Shown here: positions 22,893 to 34,327 of the stretch, one piece after another | How positions within the stretch are numbered: position 1 is the first letter of the stretch | Layout of the letters: each line of letters begins with the position of its first letter | Assembly (NCBI GenBank): GCA_003254925.1 | Contig: QANZ01048603.1 | Span: 8,132-72,131, forward strand | Origin: Chamaecrista fasciculata | Lineage: Eukaryota > Streptophyta > Magnoliopsida > Fabales > Fabaceae | Reading direction: 5' to 3' | Length of the DNA: 64,000 nt | The notes under the pieces: generated by a model | Told to the model about the DNA's origin: nothing | Seen by the model: only the letters and a program-made list of their open reading frames with translations | Databases searched by the model: none | Position numbers and translations under genes: made by a program

Positions 22893-23003
22893 ACAATAAG
22901 GTCTTCTTTAAACCGGTTCAATTTCTTTGTCACTGCCACTAAACCAGAAAAATAGAAGCAACAATTCCAAGCATTCAAATCATCTATCAACTTAGCAAGC
23001 AAT

Positions 23004-24767
23004 TATAACCTTTAACTTATATATTGACCTCCCTCCCTCCTTTGCCATATATGTTCACTCTTTTTTTCTTTTAACTTACTTTGATCTCTTATCTTTGCTT
23101 CTTGTTTCTGCTAACTTGAACGTTAGAGAAGCTTAACGGATCGGAATATTATCTCTCCAATTGGTTTTCTTTTTTTACTGTTATTAAATCTAACAATGCA
23201 TTAACTATAAATTTCAGCGCTTAATATCAAGTGAAAATTATCAGAAAAGTAAAGAAAAAAAAAACTTGATTTTTTTTTTTAAAAAAAGAAGATTAACTAA
23301 ATTGGGTCTTTCAATGCTCAAAAAATCAAAAAAATTGAAAGTTTATTTATTAATTTTCAAATTTAGAAAAAAATTATACATTTTAGCGTAAATTTATTAC
23401 AAAAATCATATTTATAAAACATGAGTTTTATTGAGTTAAATTATTTTTTTATAGGAATTATTGAGTATAATAACTTTTGTTATCATTGGAGAGACTATAA
23501 AAACATTTATAAAAATAACAAGCATGAGTTTTATTGAGTGAAATTATCAAATACCACACTCAAATTTAAATCTGGCTCTCTCAATTTTAAAATCTTATAT
23601 ATCGTTCCTCAGTGCAACCAGAGAGACAAAATAGAACAAACTAAATTGCAATAACTCTACTTCGCAAAAGCCAATCACAATCAGACGCCCATAGATCAGA
23701 TTTGTGCACAAAGTGTGCCAGCTATATATATGTTCATTATAAATATACATCGCGCGCGAATTCATGATTACGTGCCAACAAGCTATCTAGTTTTGTCCAA
23801 AAACACAAAAACAAGCTCTAGTTTTTTATTTCCTTTTAATTAATATTGAATTACTGATCTATGATCTACTCCATCGTCTTTTTTTTGTAACAAAAAATTT
23901 AGGTAAAGGGATGACGTCTCAATCCAAGGTCAGGACAGGCCTCCAAGCTCAAAAAGCACTTAGCTATATAATTCTCATGGACGAAAAATGACCAAATGAG
24001 CTAAACCTCAAACTTGGTCCTTTGTCCTTGTTTTTTACTTCAAGTAACTAAATATACATAAATTTTACGTACCAAGACTGGAAAATATCTTCATTACTAC
24101 TTTCTAATAATTAATTTATTGCCAAAATAAAAATTATATTTTTTCCCTATTTCCCTCCACCAATATTTTTTTTTATTTAAGCTATGAGTATCCTTAGCTC
24201 ACCTATATGTGTAATGGTCTAAGCAAAGACTAATCCCATTTCAAGCCTTAGTAGCAAAATAGTTAGAGCCCTCCCAAAATATAGACTCTAGAGATCGAAC
24301 CTGGATTCGGTCACTTAGGCCTCCGCCAATAATTTTAAACATGTTGTTTGTCATAGCCATTGATTTTTTTTTTCTTTCCGTGAAATCGATTGAACAAAAA
24401 GAAGACGGATTGCATAGCAATGTTAATTACTGAATAACTGAGAAAACATATATATAATCAATTAACCAAGTAATCAATCACCGCTTATAAATTAACGTCA
24501 AATTTTTATTTAAGTGAAAATTTAATTTCACTAAGAATACATATATAAAATTACAGAGAGCGAGAGCTAGCTAGCTGAGAGGAAGATGAGGAAATCTTCC
24601 AAATAACCTAGAGCCACACACCATCCGATTGAATAATACAACATCAACTACATATAAAAGTGCATATGATTTTTTTTTGAAAAACAGACATAGCTAGAAT
24701 TGAAGAATATATATCATTTCACCTTGATGGTGAAATAATAAACAAGTGGAACAAACTTGTCAATTAA
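23004..24767. other. Gene-free stretch with SINE-like pieces
   Basis: AT-rich. The segment 23880-23971 (poly-T, GTAACAAAAAATTTA, then GGTCAGGACAGGCCTC) is repeated in inverted orientation at about 40640-40720 and shares its tail with the SINE at 4644, so it is probably a SINE 3' part. At 24196-24345 a GATCGAACCTGG motif (box-B-like on the minus strand) may mark another decayed SINE. No gene. Confidence 0.4.
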
Positions 24768-25196
24768 TTAAGCGCACTGGAATTGTTTAGGGACACCCTT
24801 TCCACAATAGTTAAGAAGCAAGCTCAAGTTGAGTGGAACGTTAAGGTTAAGTCCTAAGACATTAGCCTTAAGGGCAGTGCAAAGGCAAACGGCAGCTTCA
24901 AGGTCAGCAAGTCCCTCAATTAGGGTACAACAAGGGGTCTTTGGTGGCTTCCCAAGTTGAACGTTCACCAAACCCAACAAATCAGCACATACTCCAAATT
25001 TGAGAGTGTCCTTAGGGCAACTTGGCTTATTTGAAGAAGAACCACCATGAGAAGAAGAAGAAGAAGGTGCCTTTGGGACATGAGGGTGTTTTGGTGGGGT
25101 TTTTGTTGGAGGGCATGGCACATTTGTGGAAGAAACCACTGTGAATAAGAGAACGTTAAGGCAAAGGAAAAGGGCAGAATAATTGGAACAAGCCAT
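24768..25196 (-). CDS. Hybrid proline-rich protein, 8-cysteine type (HyPRP 4)
   Basis: Intronless, 142 residues. Signal peptide at residues 1-23 ([11 protein letters not shown]..., cleavage near SSTNV). The linker has Thr/Lys/His-Pro units ([13 protein letters not shown]) followed by a serine/glycine stretch with SSSSS and GGSSS, so it is less proline-rich than HyPRP 2. The 8-cysteine domain, from [12 protein letters not shown] to KQFQC, has every cysteine. The domain shares [17 protein letters not shown] with HyPRP 1 and 2, which identifies them as recent paralogs. Secreted, probably cell-wall or apoplastic. The start is supported by a TATA box about 112 bp upstream. Confidence 0.95.
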   Translation of the reverse strand: MACSNYSALFLCLNVLLFTVVSSTNVPCPPTKTPPKHPHVPKAPSSSSSHGGSSSNKPSCPKDTLKFGVCADLLGLVNVQLGKPPKTPCCTLIEGLADLEAAVCLCTALKANVLGLNLNVPLNLSLLLNYCGKGVPKQFQCA

Positions 25197-25307
25197 TTCA
25201 ATATTCTTATAAATTCACACAATACAATAGTATATATTGTACCTTGTGCTTTGTGAATATTGATCTTTGATTGGCTTGTGTGTTTTTGGGGAGAGATGGA
25301 GCATGGC

Positions 25308-25315
25308 ATTTATAG
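25308..25315 (-). promoter_or_regulatory. TATA box of HyPRP 4
   Basis: CTATAAATGCC on the minus strand, about 112 bp before the ATG at 25196. Confidence 0.6.
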
Positions 25316-28012
25316 GAGAGGGTTTGAGAGTTTTTTATTTTTTTTATTTTTGGGGAAGCTGATTTTTTATTTGAATGATTATTGATTTGATTTGTTTGTT
25401 TGTTTATTTGGAGGATTTCCATGTGAACGCCCATTGGATATATGAAAATGAATTCTCAATGCAAGGACAAGCTGGCACCCATCATGATGAGGTGATATGT
25501 TTTACTATTTGTGGAAGGATTTTGCTAAGAAAAGCTGTAGTGCTTTAGCTATCCAATTTTACTCTCTATCTCTCTCCTCTTTCATAGTTTTTCTTTTTCT
25601 TTTTATTTTAATTTTAATGTATTATTTCGAAATTTGTGCCAAAATCAATGAGAAAAAATAATTAGCTTTGGCTACCCAGCTTTTTATAGCAAATCCCTTT
25701 GTGGAAAGTGGAAATACTTAATTATGTAATTATGCTTTGTGATGTTATGGGGTCTTACCAATTTTTTTACAATAATGGAGTTAGGCTATTATAAAAGAAT
25801 TCAAAACGATAAGTTTTTCTGAAAAAAAAAAACTTTATAAGTTAGGCTATTCTGATTGCATAATTACTTAATATAATGGTTACGTATGTATGGGCAAGCT
25901 CTCATCAGTCAGCAATAACTTGGGGAGATAGTGATCTTCAGGGATTAAATTGATAAATTTGTAATCTTTCATGGACCAAAACATTAATTTACTCTAATCT
26001 TAATTAGTTGCTCTAAGCCTCTAATTGTGGTGATAACATGGCAATAATGATAATTGATAGGTCATAGGTGACATTATACAGGCATAAGATATTGGGGATA
26101 TAATTGTTAATCGATGACCGAGAAATTAATTGTTCGTATTACTCTGTAGTCTGTACCTATTTGTCACTTAGTAACTGAACTCGCATGCAGCATCTTATAT
26201 TAGTTTATTAAACAAAATAAGTGAATGAAAGCCACAAGAACTGTGAAATTCATGCATATATGCTTTAACGAATCATTTCCCATTAACAATATTGTCGCTA
26301 TATGAAAAGCTAGCTTGTATCGATCATATGCATATATATGTATTATGGAAGCCGAAAGGTCATGTTCTTGCTCTCTTACATATGTACATACATATTTATG
26401 TTCTTGTATCGATCATATACATATGACATAAGTTTAAAGTTCAAAGTTATAAGTTCAAGATTCAAAGTGATTTGAGGCTTTATTTTTTTAGTTGACATTG
26501 TGATATGGAATTGAGATAGAAAAACTACAAAATCCATTAAAAAAAATGAAAAAAGTCAATTTTTTAATTGGCCAAAAAAAAAATCTTGGTCGAACACAAG
26601 GTTTGTGGTTGAACCCGGCCATTTCTAACGACTTTATCCTATTATTTATGATTCAATAATCCAACTCTCGAAAAAAATTTATAATGAACCAAATCGTTTT
26701 TCACACTGCAGTTAGACTGATGATGATACTAAAGTAAAATTCGGTTCATAGAATAAGGTACAAAAGTGTTAACGGTGCAAAGAATAGGAGTACTAAAATG
26801 TCACTTTTAAAAGAACAAAGTACCAAAATGTTAGCGGTGCAAAGAGCAATGTACCAAAGTGTCACTTTTGAAAGAACAAAGTACCAAAGTGAAATTGATT
26901 CATAAAATAGGGTGCTAAAGTGTAATTTACTCAAAAAAAATTATCATCAAAATTAAACCTCTATTTCTCTATATTTATTCTTACATTGCCAAGAGCACTC
27001 TATAAGTTATTTGACACATATTTTTTAAAGGAAAACTTATAATGGCTTATAGAGTGCATGCACTAACCAATATCGTTCTTTTCAAAATTGCCAAGAGCAC
27101 TCTATTTCAAAATTAAACCTCTATTTCTAACCAATATTTTTTAGGTACTAGCTAGTCAAGGTATATAGAGAATTAGGAAAAAAAAATCTAAAAGTATCAA
27201 TAAAAAGAAAAAAAGACAAAAGCCCATAAAAATTAGCTTATATAGTTTTTAACTTATTTTTGGTTTAATTAAAAAAAAAAGATGTATTTTAATCAGCTAC
27301 ATACTGCCGACTGAGAATAGTTAGAAAAATCCTTTGAGAGAGATATATATATGGGCAAGGAATTAAGCTCCATGCAGTGAAGAATTTAATTTAAATCGTC
27401 CAACATATCGCATCAAAGGGATTGTAATGTTCCATATACAGCTCAATTACGTGATAATTATCCCATCGTGAACGCCATAATTTGGGTTGATATGGAATTA
27501 AAATATAAATAAAAATCTGTCATTATTAGTTTCAATCATATCTCTCTACAGAGAATGAGAATAATGTCTACTGTTTACCAAAGTCGTGCGAGTAAATCCA
27601 ATCAGATCTGTCATATTCGTGTTGTTCTATTTGGAAAACAAGCATTACTAAAAACATGAAATGAAAACACCCCAGTCAAAAATAATGGCATGAACTAATT
27701 ATACATTGATACAGTTTTCATTGACTTCAATTTTTCGGCTATTGTGTTTTTTTTTCTTGGGCCAAATTTTCGGCTGATCTTGATTGTGTTCTTGTTTTTT
27801 ATTACTAATCAATATGACAAGTTGTGGTATATTGTGCACTCATGGACACTAGTGGGCTAGCTAGTGGATGGGGAAGAGACTAGTATAGATTGATATATAA
27901 TTATTTTTAGCAATAAACAGATGAATTTAGACAATGTATATTGCTTGTTGGCCAAAAAAAAAAAAAAAGACAATGTATATTGCCATATTGGTGTTATAGC
28001 TCTTAATTTCCT
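25316..28012. other. Gene-free intergenic stretch
   Basis: No coding gene. Contains a two-copy tandem repeat at 26754-26890 and otherwise AT-rich single-copy-looking DNA with TATATG/CATATA motifs near 26300-26420. Confidence 0.5.
26754..26890. repeat. Tandem repeat, about 63-bp unit, two copies plus partial
   Basis: The unit GGTACAAAAGTGTTA...GGTGCAAAG...AAAATGTCACTTTTAAAAGAAC is followed directly by a second copy (AAAGTACCAAAATGTTAG...) and the beginning of a third (AAAGTACCAAAGTG). Ends resemble TIR ends of the GGACCAAA-type elements. Confidence 0.65.
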
Positions 28013-28015
28013 AAG

Positions 28016-28327
28016 GGCCTGTTTGGGGATGCCCCATCCCAAATTCATCCCATTCTAATCCTAATCTCAACCTAAAATTAGATGAACAGTCCAGTTTGGG
28101 TGTTTGTCTGACACATAATCTCATCTCATCTCATCCAAATCATCATCTCATCCAAATCATCATCTCATCCAAATCATCATCTCATTTATCATACATTTAC
28201 TAATCTACCCCTATTTATATACCTATATTTACCTACACTCTAATACAAATATAAAAAAGATAATTAGACAAAATAGTAATTTTACATACCCTCATTTATT
28301 ACACTTATAATTTTCTCTCTCTCCATC
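28016..28327. mobile_element. Tourist-like MITE, truncated at an N
   Basis: Starts GGGCCTGTTTGG after TAA, as PIF/Harbinger (Tourist) MITEs do. Its body (CTCATCTCATCCAAATCATC repeats, then CTACCCCTATTTATATACC) is homologous to 39672-40087. The copy ends abruptly at the N at 28328 without its right TIR. Confidence 0.6.
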
Positions 28328-28328
28328 N

Positions 28329-28824
28329 AAATTTGATTTTATGTGAAATACATCAACGATAATAAAATTACAAAACTTTTTTTTAATGAAAATCTTAATA
28401 AAATAAATTATTTGCATAAAGTTTAGAAATTTTTTTATATGATGACTAAAATTTTTTATATATATAGTGACTAAAATTATTTTCATAAAATCTTAATAAT
28501 AGAAAATTTATTTTATATAATCACTAAAGTTCAAGGGTTTTGTACATTTTAGCCAAAAAATTAAAAATGCCAACTCCTAAAATTCATGCTCGGTTTTTTT
28601 TTTTTTTAATGAAATACCACGTACGTCCCACTTAACTTGACAGTAAAATTGTGACAAAGTTAACTTTTGAACTAATGCTAGAGCAATACTTAACTTTGAG
28701 GACTAGTATATATAGAAGAAAAATAATTAATAAGACTAAAGTGGAATTCATCTTATACTTTTTTTTTATAAGAAATTTATCTTATACTTAAAGGACCAAA
28801 ATGACGTATAGACCTTATTAAAAA
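28329..28824. other. Gene-free AT-rich stretch
   Basis: Nothing recognised besides poly-T runs; the N at 28328 marks a possible assembly join. Confidence 0.4.
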
Positions 28825-29240
28825 GGTAAAAGCACTGTTTTTGGTCTCCAAACTTTACATTAACCTCTGAGTTCCAATTTCATCCCCAATGTTTGTTTTT
28901 GTTGTCAATTTCATCACAAATATTTTATATTTTGGTCAATTTCATCATTTGACTAACTTCTTTCAATAAATTAATGATATACTTTCTCCTACTTTTTAAT
29001 CTGAGTTAAATTTTGGATTTCTTTTTCTATCAATTTTAAATTATATATCATTAGCCACGTAAAAACTATCGTTAATATTTCACTAAAGTAAGTGAAAAGA
29101 TAAAATTAACCAAAATATAAAATATTGGAGACGAAATTGACTAAAATGTAAAGTATTTGAGTCGAAATTAACAATAAAAGAATATTAAAGACGAAATAGA
29201 AAGTTAATATAAAGTTTAGAAAGAAAAAGATGTTTTTACC
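28825..29240. mobile_element. Mutator-like MITE, 416 bp
   Basis: Ends GGTAAAAGCACTGTTTTTGG and, on the complement, GGTAAAAACATCTTTTTC. The arms extend inward as a degenerate palindrome (ATTTCATC / GACGAAAT boxes). Flanking 9-mers TATTAAAAA and GGTTAAAAA match at 7 of 9. Non-coding. Confidence 0.65.
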
Positions 29241-29612
29241 GGTTAAAAAAGAAAACAGATGAGTTTAGAGAACATATAATGGTGTTATAGTTCTTTTGAT
29301 TCTCCACTGTTCTCCCATCCATTTCGCCCAAGGTATTACAAGAAGCAGTTTATAGTCTAAACTCTAAAACATCAAAAACATGATCTTTGTTTTTTTAAAA
29401 GAAAAGAGCAACTGTTTTAACAACCCTATAAATCACTTTGAACTAGTTTATATTGTACATTATATGCGAGATTATTCAAGCATAATATAGAAACAAAAAC
29501 TCATTCAGCAAGTCGGCCCAACCCAACTTAGAGTGACTTGCCACCAAGCCTATGGCTGTATGGCATATAAGGCAACAAGGAAACTTGCATTAAACTACGC
29601 ACGTATGTAATG
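29241..29612. other. Gene-free stretch
   Basis: No gene or element recognised. Confidence 0.4.
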
Positions 29613-29620
29613 ATGTGATT

Positions 29621-30269
29621 CAAGGTGTTCGCGGACTGAGTTGAATTGGGTTGGATTTATGGCAGGTGTTTTAAGGGCAAGTTGGTTTGTGTTGAGATTT
29701 GAAAAAAAAAATGTCAGCCCAAACCAAACCAAACCCAATAACGACAGGTTGGGTTGGGCGGGTTGGCAGGCTAGCTCATTCCAATTTGCAAACATTTTTT
29801 TAAAGAAATATAATAATATAATATGATTGAAAGTCATATATACCCATCTAAATAAAGTGAAGTTAGTAATAAAGGAAGATATAGAAACACTCACGACCCT
29901 AGTAGAATTTAACAAGTAAAATTGTAAAAAATCTTAATTTTACTCTTCTCGATAAAAAGTGAAATTAATAAAAATTAAATAAATTAAATTGATTAATTGA
30001 ATGATTGACAAAAAAAAGATTAATTGAAGGTGAAGTCACTTTATGTAGTGTTAAAGCTAAAGGGAATGATAACTCAAGAGTCATTTGTATTATACTAATT
30101 ATTATATATTAAATCAAAAAAAATATTTATTTATATATATCTAAATAAAAAATATATATAAACGGCGGGCTGGCGGGCTCAGAATTCTGAAACTCGCAGC
30201 CCAACTCAAACCACTACGTGTTAGGAATTTTCAAATCAAACCAACCACCCGAACCGCTGAACACCCCTA
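29621..30269. mobile_element. hAT-type MITE, about 650 bp
   Basis: Left end CAAGGTGTTCGCGG; complement of the right end TAGGGGTGTTCAGCGG. Flanking 8-mers ATGTGATT and ATGGGATT match 7 of 8. Subterminal motifs rich in GGGTTGG, CCAACCC and GGCGGGC recur at both ends. The interior is AT-rich and non-coding. Confidence 0.65.
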
Positions 30270-30455
30270 ATGGGATTAGTCACAAGTCATAAGTCAAAAC
30301 TCAAAACTTTATAGACCAAAAATAAATGGCCAAAGTCCTATTTTGGTCTCTTAAGTTACCTCAAAAATCTGTTTCGTTAATTCCTTATTCTTTTTCATCC
30401 ACTTTTTTCGTTAAAAATGGAGAAAAACTAATTTTAATCTTTCATAAATTTCTTT

Positions 30456-30816
30456 NNNNNNNNNNNNNNNNNNNNNNNNNNNNNNNNNNNNNNNNNNNNN
30501 NNNNNNNNNNNNNNNNNNNNNNNNNNNNNNNNNNNNNNNNNNNNNNNNNNNNNNNNNNNNNNNNNNNNNNNNNNNNNNNNNNNNNNNNNNNNNNNNNNNN
30601 NNNNNNNNNNNNNNNNNNNNNNNNNNNNNNNNNNNNNNNNNNNNNNNNNNNNNNNNNNNNNNNNNNNNNNNNNNNNNNNNNNNNNNNNNNNNNNNNNNNN
30701 NNNNNNNNNNNNNNNNNNNNNNNNNNNNNNNNNNNNNNNNNNNNNNNNNNNNNNNNNNNNNNNNNNNNNNNNNNNNNNNNNNNNNNNNNNNNNNNNNNNN
30801 NNNNNNNNNNNNNNNN
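30456..30816. other. Assembly gap (361 N)
   Basis: Run of N. Immediately before it (30327-30455) begins a GGCCAAAGTCCTATTTTGG element like the one at 48721, which the gap truncates. Confidence 0.98.
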
Positions 30817-31110
30817 GTACACTCTTTTATTTACAACAAGAAATCAAGAATAAACATAACAGTATCACAATAATGTGGCCTATTATTAGGCAGCAAAAGA
30901 ATTCACAAAAAAAAAAAAATCTCAAATTAAACTCAAACTGGAAGAAATTCCTTTATAGTATTTGGTTTCATTAACCGTTAATCTTCACAAAATCCATTAT
31001 TTTTAACTACGGAGGATTCTATGAAAAAAAAAACTACAGAGGAGCACAAATAACTGAAAAAGGTTATAATAAACAATAGCCCATTCCAGGCAGCATTTCC
31101 TTCGATCTGC

Positions 31111-33373
31111 CTATGGTTCACCACCAAGCTCCACTCGCAGATTGTCATATGGATACACTTTAGGTGTCTGATTAAAAGAACATAGGATATACATACATCA
31201 GCTTTAAGAAATGAAACCTACAGAACTACATTGCTTTTAAAGTTCAAAGACGATTAATATTGCAAGCAATACCAGTCCATATTTGAAACCAAAGTTCGGG
31301 CAAGAAACAGAAAAAAATCAAGCGATATAAAAGTGATACAAACAGTATAACACCAGTGAGCTACTATTATTCTAATTTGTTATCAAAAAGTGTGCAAAAT
31401 TGTTTTCCAAATAGCTTTATTGTATGTTAAATTGAGAATTATGGAGGGAAGGGGAAAGGGAATGGACGATAATTATGATATCTTCCCTTGTTGAAAAGTT
31501 AAAAATTGAAAGGGAAGATAATAAAGATTAATCTGTATTCTTCTTTTATCCATCTCATTCACATAATCAAGAATTCAAGATACCCAAATTGGGGTATCTT
31601 CAAAGAGGTGTTAACATCCAAATAAAGGGAAAAGATACGAGGAGCTACCTGTTCCTTCCATTTACTTCTCTTTCAATCTCTCCCTTTACCTTCCCCCTCT
31701 TTATTGTCAAAGATACCCTTAGACTAATGTTACTACTAGGAAGGAGTTTAAATTTTCCAGAAACACTACTAGGCTTTTAACAACGCACTTCTAGGCTGCT
31801 AGTGCTAGCAGGTTCAGTCATTTCCAGAGGTAGTGAAGTGTGGACGAATTTCTGTGGTAATCTGCGCATACTTATTGATGAAGAATAGGTAAAAAATAGT
31901 AGGAGTATTATGGATAACTATGATATGGGTGTTTACCTGTAAATCAGGAATTGATGACACGGAAAATAAAAAGTTAAATAATTGGAAGTATGAGTGAATT
32001 GTATTAAGTCAGGATTATGAGTTCATCATAGTTTAGATTAACAGTTATCTAACAAGTTGAGTACTTGAAAGAACAGACTTAATAATCATTTTATATTTGA
32101 GATTGTTAATTTGTTATTGAAATTCTGTTATCTGCCCATTCCCTCTCTGAATTCCTATCCTACTCTGTCTTTCACCTCACATTCTATCTCTTCCCCTTAA
32201 CTTTCTCCCTCTGTTCTGCATCACTTATTCTAGAAAGGGAAAAGTCTATCTACTTAAATTAACAGACAACATTGCAATTCAATTAAAGGGATAAGGAACG
32301 ATCTATCTGATTCAAAAAAGTCAGCTTTGGCTTGGTGAGCCATAAATGATGTGCAACACTGAAGCTTAGCAAAGACATCCCAGTCCAGACTAAGATTCTG
32401 TGTCTTGTTATGGCATCAACAAAGAATCCATATTGAGGCCCTTAATAGCATCATATATTTACAGAAATGTGGTTAAATGAGCAAGAATTCTAGCACTTAA
32501 TTCAGGTCGAAGGTTAGCAATCATTTAAGAGAGGGAAATTGGATTCCAGTAGTAGCTAGAATGAAGAGTGAAGTGGAAGAACGTTTCACATCATCCAGCA
32601 GCAGACAATTAATACAAGCTTCCTTCAGATTAGACGTTCTAATCACACCTAACAATTGGATTATAAAGCTGAGATATAAACAAACAATGCATCCTATATG
32701 CTTCTATTATACTAAAACCCTTACTTTCTCCCCACAAGCCAATTACATTGGTTATAAAGAAAGTAAAGACAGTTTTAAACATTCAATCTGAGAAAACTTC
32801 ATAGCTAGATCTCCATCACTTCAGAAAGAAGTACAGAGTCAACTTACAACAAGACAGAAAACAGGAATCCACAAAATTTAGTAGGATGCAATTTGAAGAC
32901 TTACAAATGGTATCGTTGAGGCTTTGTCATTCCACACAGCCATCAATCCCAGAGAGGCAAAAAATCCCAATCCCCCACATAACCAAGCTAGAGCCTCATA
33001 CTGTTAAAAAAATCAAAATAAATATCAAGACCCATCCATATATACTATACACATTAAATAACACTCATAATAATAATAATTTCTACCTTTCCAACTGTAT
33101 CTGCAATGCGATCTATACATGGTTCAGGAAATGGAGTGCCGTTGTCCCACACCAGCTCGTCGTTTACAGGAAGCTGAAACCAAACCCTCAAATTTCAAAT
33201 AAATTAATTTTCAAGGATTCCATATATATAGTTTTTGTCAGATTTGTTAAGAATCGAGTAGGGACAGCTACAAGTTTAGATTAGATTAAAAGAGAAGAAG
33301 AAGCAACGGATCGGCAAACGACGCCGTTTCCACCCAAGATTCTTGACGCCGCGTTCGTCAATCTCCCTGCCAT
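31111..33373 (-). CDS. NDUFB8: NADH dehydrogenase (ubiquinone) beta subcomplex subunit 8, mitochondrial complex I
   Basis: Four exons on the minus strand: 33373-33308 (end uncertain), 33173-33087, 33000-32905, 31167-31111. Exon 1 starts MAGRLTNAASRILGGNGVV (mitochondrial presequence type). Exon 2 encodes LPVNDELVWDNGTPFPEP and ends DTVGK; exon 3 encodes YEALAWLCGGLGFFASLGL, a single membrane helix, ending STIPF; exon 4 encodes TPKVYPYDNLRVELGGEP and stop. This is the plant form of the accessory complex I subunit NDUFB8/ASHI, in the inner mitochondrial membrane. Exons 2-4 have exact GT/AG borders and join in phase 0. Exon 1 is the problem: it runs into a TAA in the intron, the only in-phase donor is a weak GTTGCT after residue 22, and the roughly 20-25 residues that normally connect the presequence to LPVNDE are not present. 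The predicted product is therefore about 101 residues rather than about 125. The gene may be damaged, or the missing part lost in assembly. Confidence 0.85.
31168..32904 (-). other. Large third intron of NDUFB8
   Basis: 1737-bp intron, GT at 32904 side (GTAAGT) and AG before exon 4 (TTTTAATCAG). No coding frame or clear transposon inside. Confidence 0.6.
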
Positions 33374-33489
33374 GATTTCCCACTGATTCTTCCTAGTTTC
33401 CACAACAATGCTGAGGCTGATACTCAAATCATGCACAGATTCAAGCCTCACAAACCAAAAAACAAAACTCTAGAACAACTTCAACGCTT
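33374..33489 (-). promoter_or_regulatory. Leader/promoter remnant of NDUFB8
   Basis: Only about 115 bp separate the ATG from a repeat starting at about 33490, so the core promoter either overlaps the repeat or is supplied by it. No strong TATA box seen. Confidence 0.35.
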
Positions 33490-33912
33490 TACCCTTCCAT
33501 TTTTTTTGTCTTAAGTGCAATTTTAGTCCTCTAACTTTCGTAAAGGTCTCAATTTGGTCCCCTAACTTTTTTTGTTGCAATTTTGGTCCCCTAACTTTCG
33601 CAAAGGTCTCAATTTGGTCCCCTAACTTTTTTTGTTGCAATTTTGGTCCCCTAACTCTTGAAAACATCTCAGTATTGGTCCCAAGTGTACTTCCAAGTCA
33701 TGAAAACGTCTCTGCATAATGATCATTTTTTAATCCACTTCACCCATATTTGTCATGTCATCAGCCAACTCAACCTGTCAGATCGGCACTAACGACAGAT
33801 AATGGATGGAAAAGTGCACTTGGGACCAACAGTGAGACGTTTTCAAAAGTTAGGAGACTAAAATTGCAACAAAAAAAGTTAGGGGACCAAATTGAGACCT
33901 TTGCGAAAGTTA
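33490..33912. repeat. GGTCCCCTAACTTT inverted/tandem repeat element, truncated at an N
   Basis: A 60-bp unit (CAATTTTGGTCCCCTAACTT...AAAGGTCTCAATTTGG) is tandemly repeated at 33520-33660, and its complement returns at 33840-33912. Reading ends at the single N at 33913. MITE-like; sits directly at the NDUFB8 promoter. Confidence 0.65.
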
Positions 33913-33913
33913 N

Positions 33914-34120
33914 CTAAACGGTCCGGCCCGTTTAGGCCCGTTTACATTTTTTTAAAAAAATTTGCATGTAAAAACGTTTAGGCCCGCGGGCCGGCCCGGC
34001 CCGCCCGCTAAATGGGCGGGCTTAGGTTTAAAAAATTTGGCCCGTTTAAAAACGGGCCTAAACGGCCCGGCCCGTTTAGCCCGTGGCCCGTAACGGGCCG
34101 GCCCGACCCGTTTAACAGTG
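33914..34120. repeat. GGCCCG-rich hAT-like MITE fragment
   Basis: Dense repeats of GGCCCG, CCGGCCCG and CGTTTA on both strands, ending GTTTAACAGTG. This compositional pattern is common to a plant hAT MITE group. The left end is lost at the N. Confidence 0.5.
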
Positions 34121-34326
34121 CTAGGTTCATGGCCCACGTTTCTGTTGTTAGTACTGTGCCACCGTGGAATTAAGAACAGAGGGTCTAAGCCCAAACCAGA
34201 ATTTAAAGGGTAAGGATTTTCTGGACCCACAAGGGGGTAAGTATTCTGCTATGTTTTTCTTTGGGGCTAAATTATGTGATGCTTACTTGCATGTAAGAAT
34301 ACAAATTTATCAGTTCAAAAAAAAAA
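34121..34326. other. Short stretch ending in an A-run
   Basis: Unrecognised sequence ending in an 11-A run at about 34318-34328 that abuts the LINE; it could be the 3' tail of another retroelement. Confidence 0.3.
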
Positions 34327-34327
34327 A

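Larger units (their letters stand above)
19328..23003 (-). mobile_element. Degenerate LINE (RTE/L1-like plant LINE), 5' and 3' incomplete
   Basis: Read on the minus strand from 23003: a pre-RT linker, reverse transcriptase, zf-RVT domain and the region before RNase H. The endonuclease half of ORF2 is missing at the 5' side, and RNase H and the poly-A tail are missing at the 3' side, where the sequence stops at a single N (19327). The frame is broken between about 22892 and 22772, 22272 and 22175, and around 21549-21311. A 730-bp hAT MITE splits the zf-RVT region. It is long dead and pre-dates the MITE. Confidence 0.9.

Noticed and set aside
30326..30853. 175-codon frame
   Set aside because: Mostly Ns.
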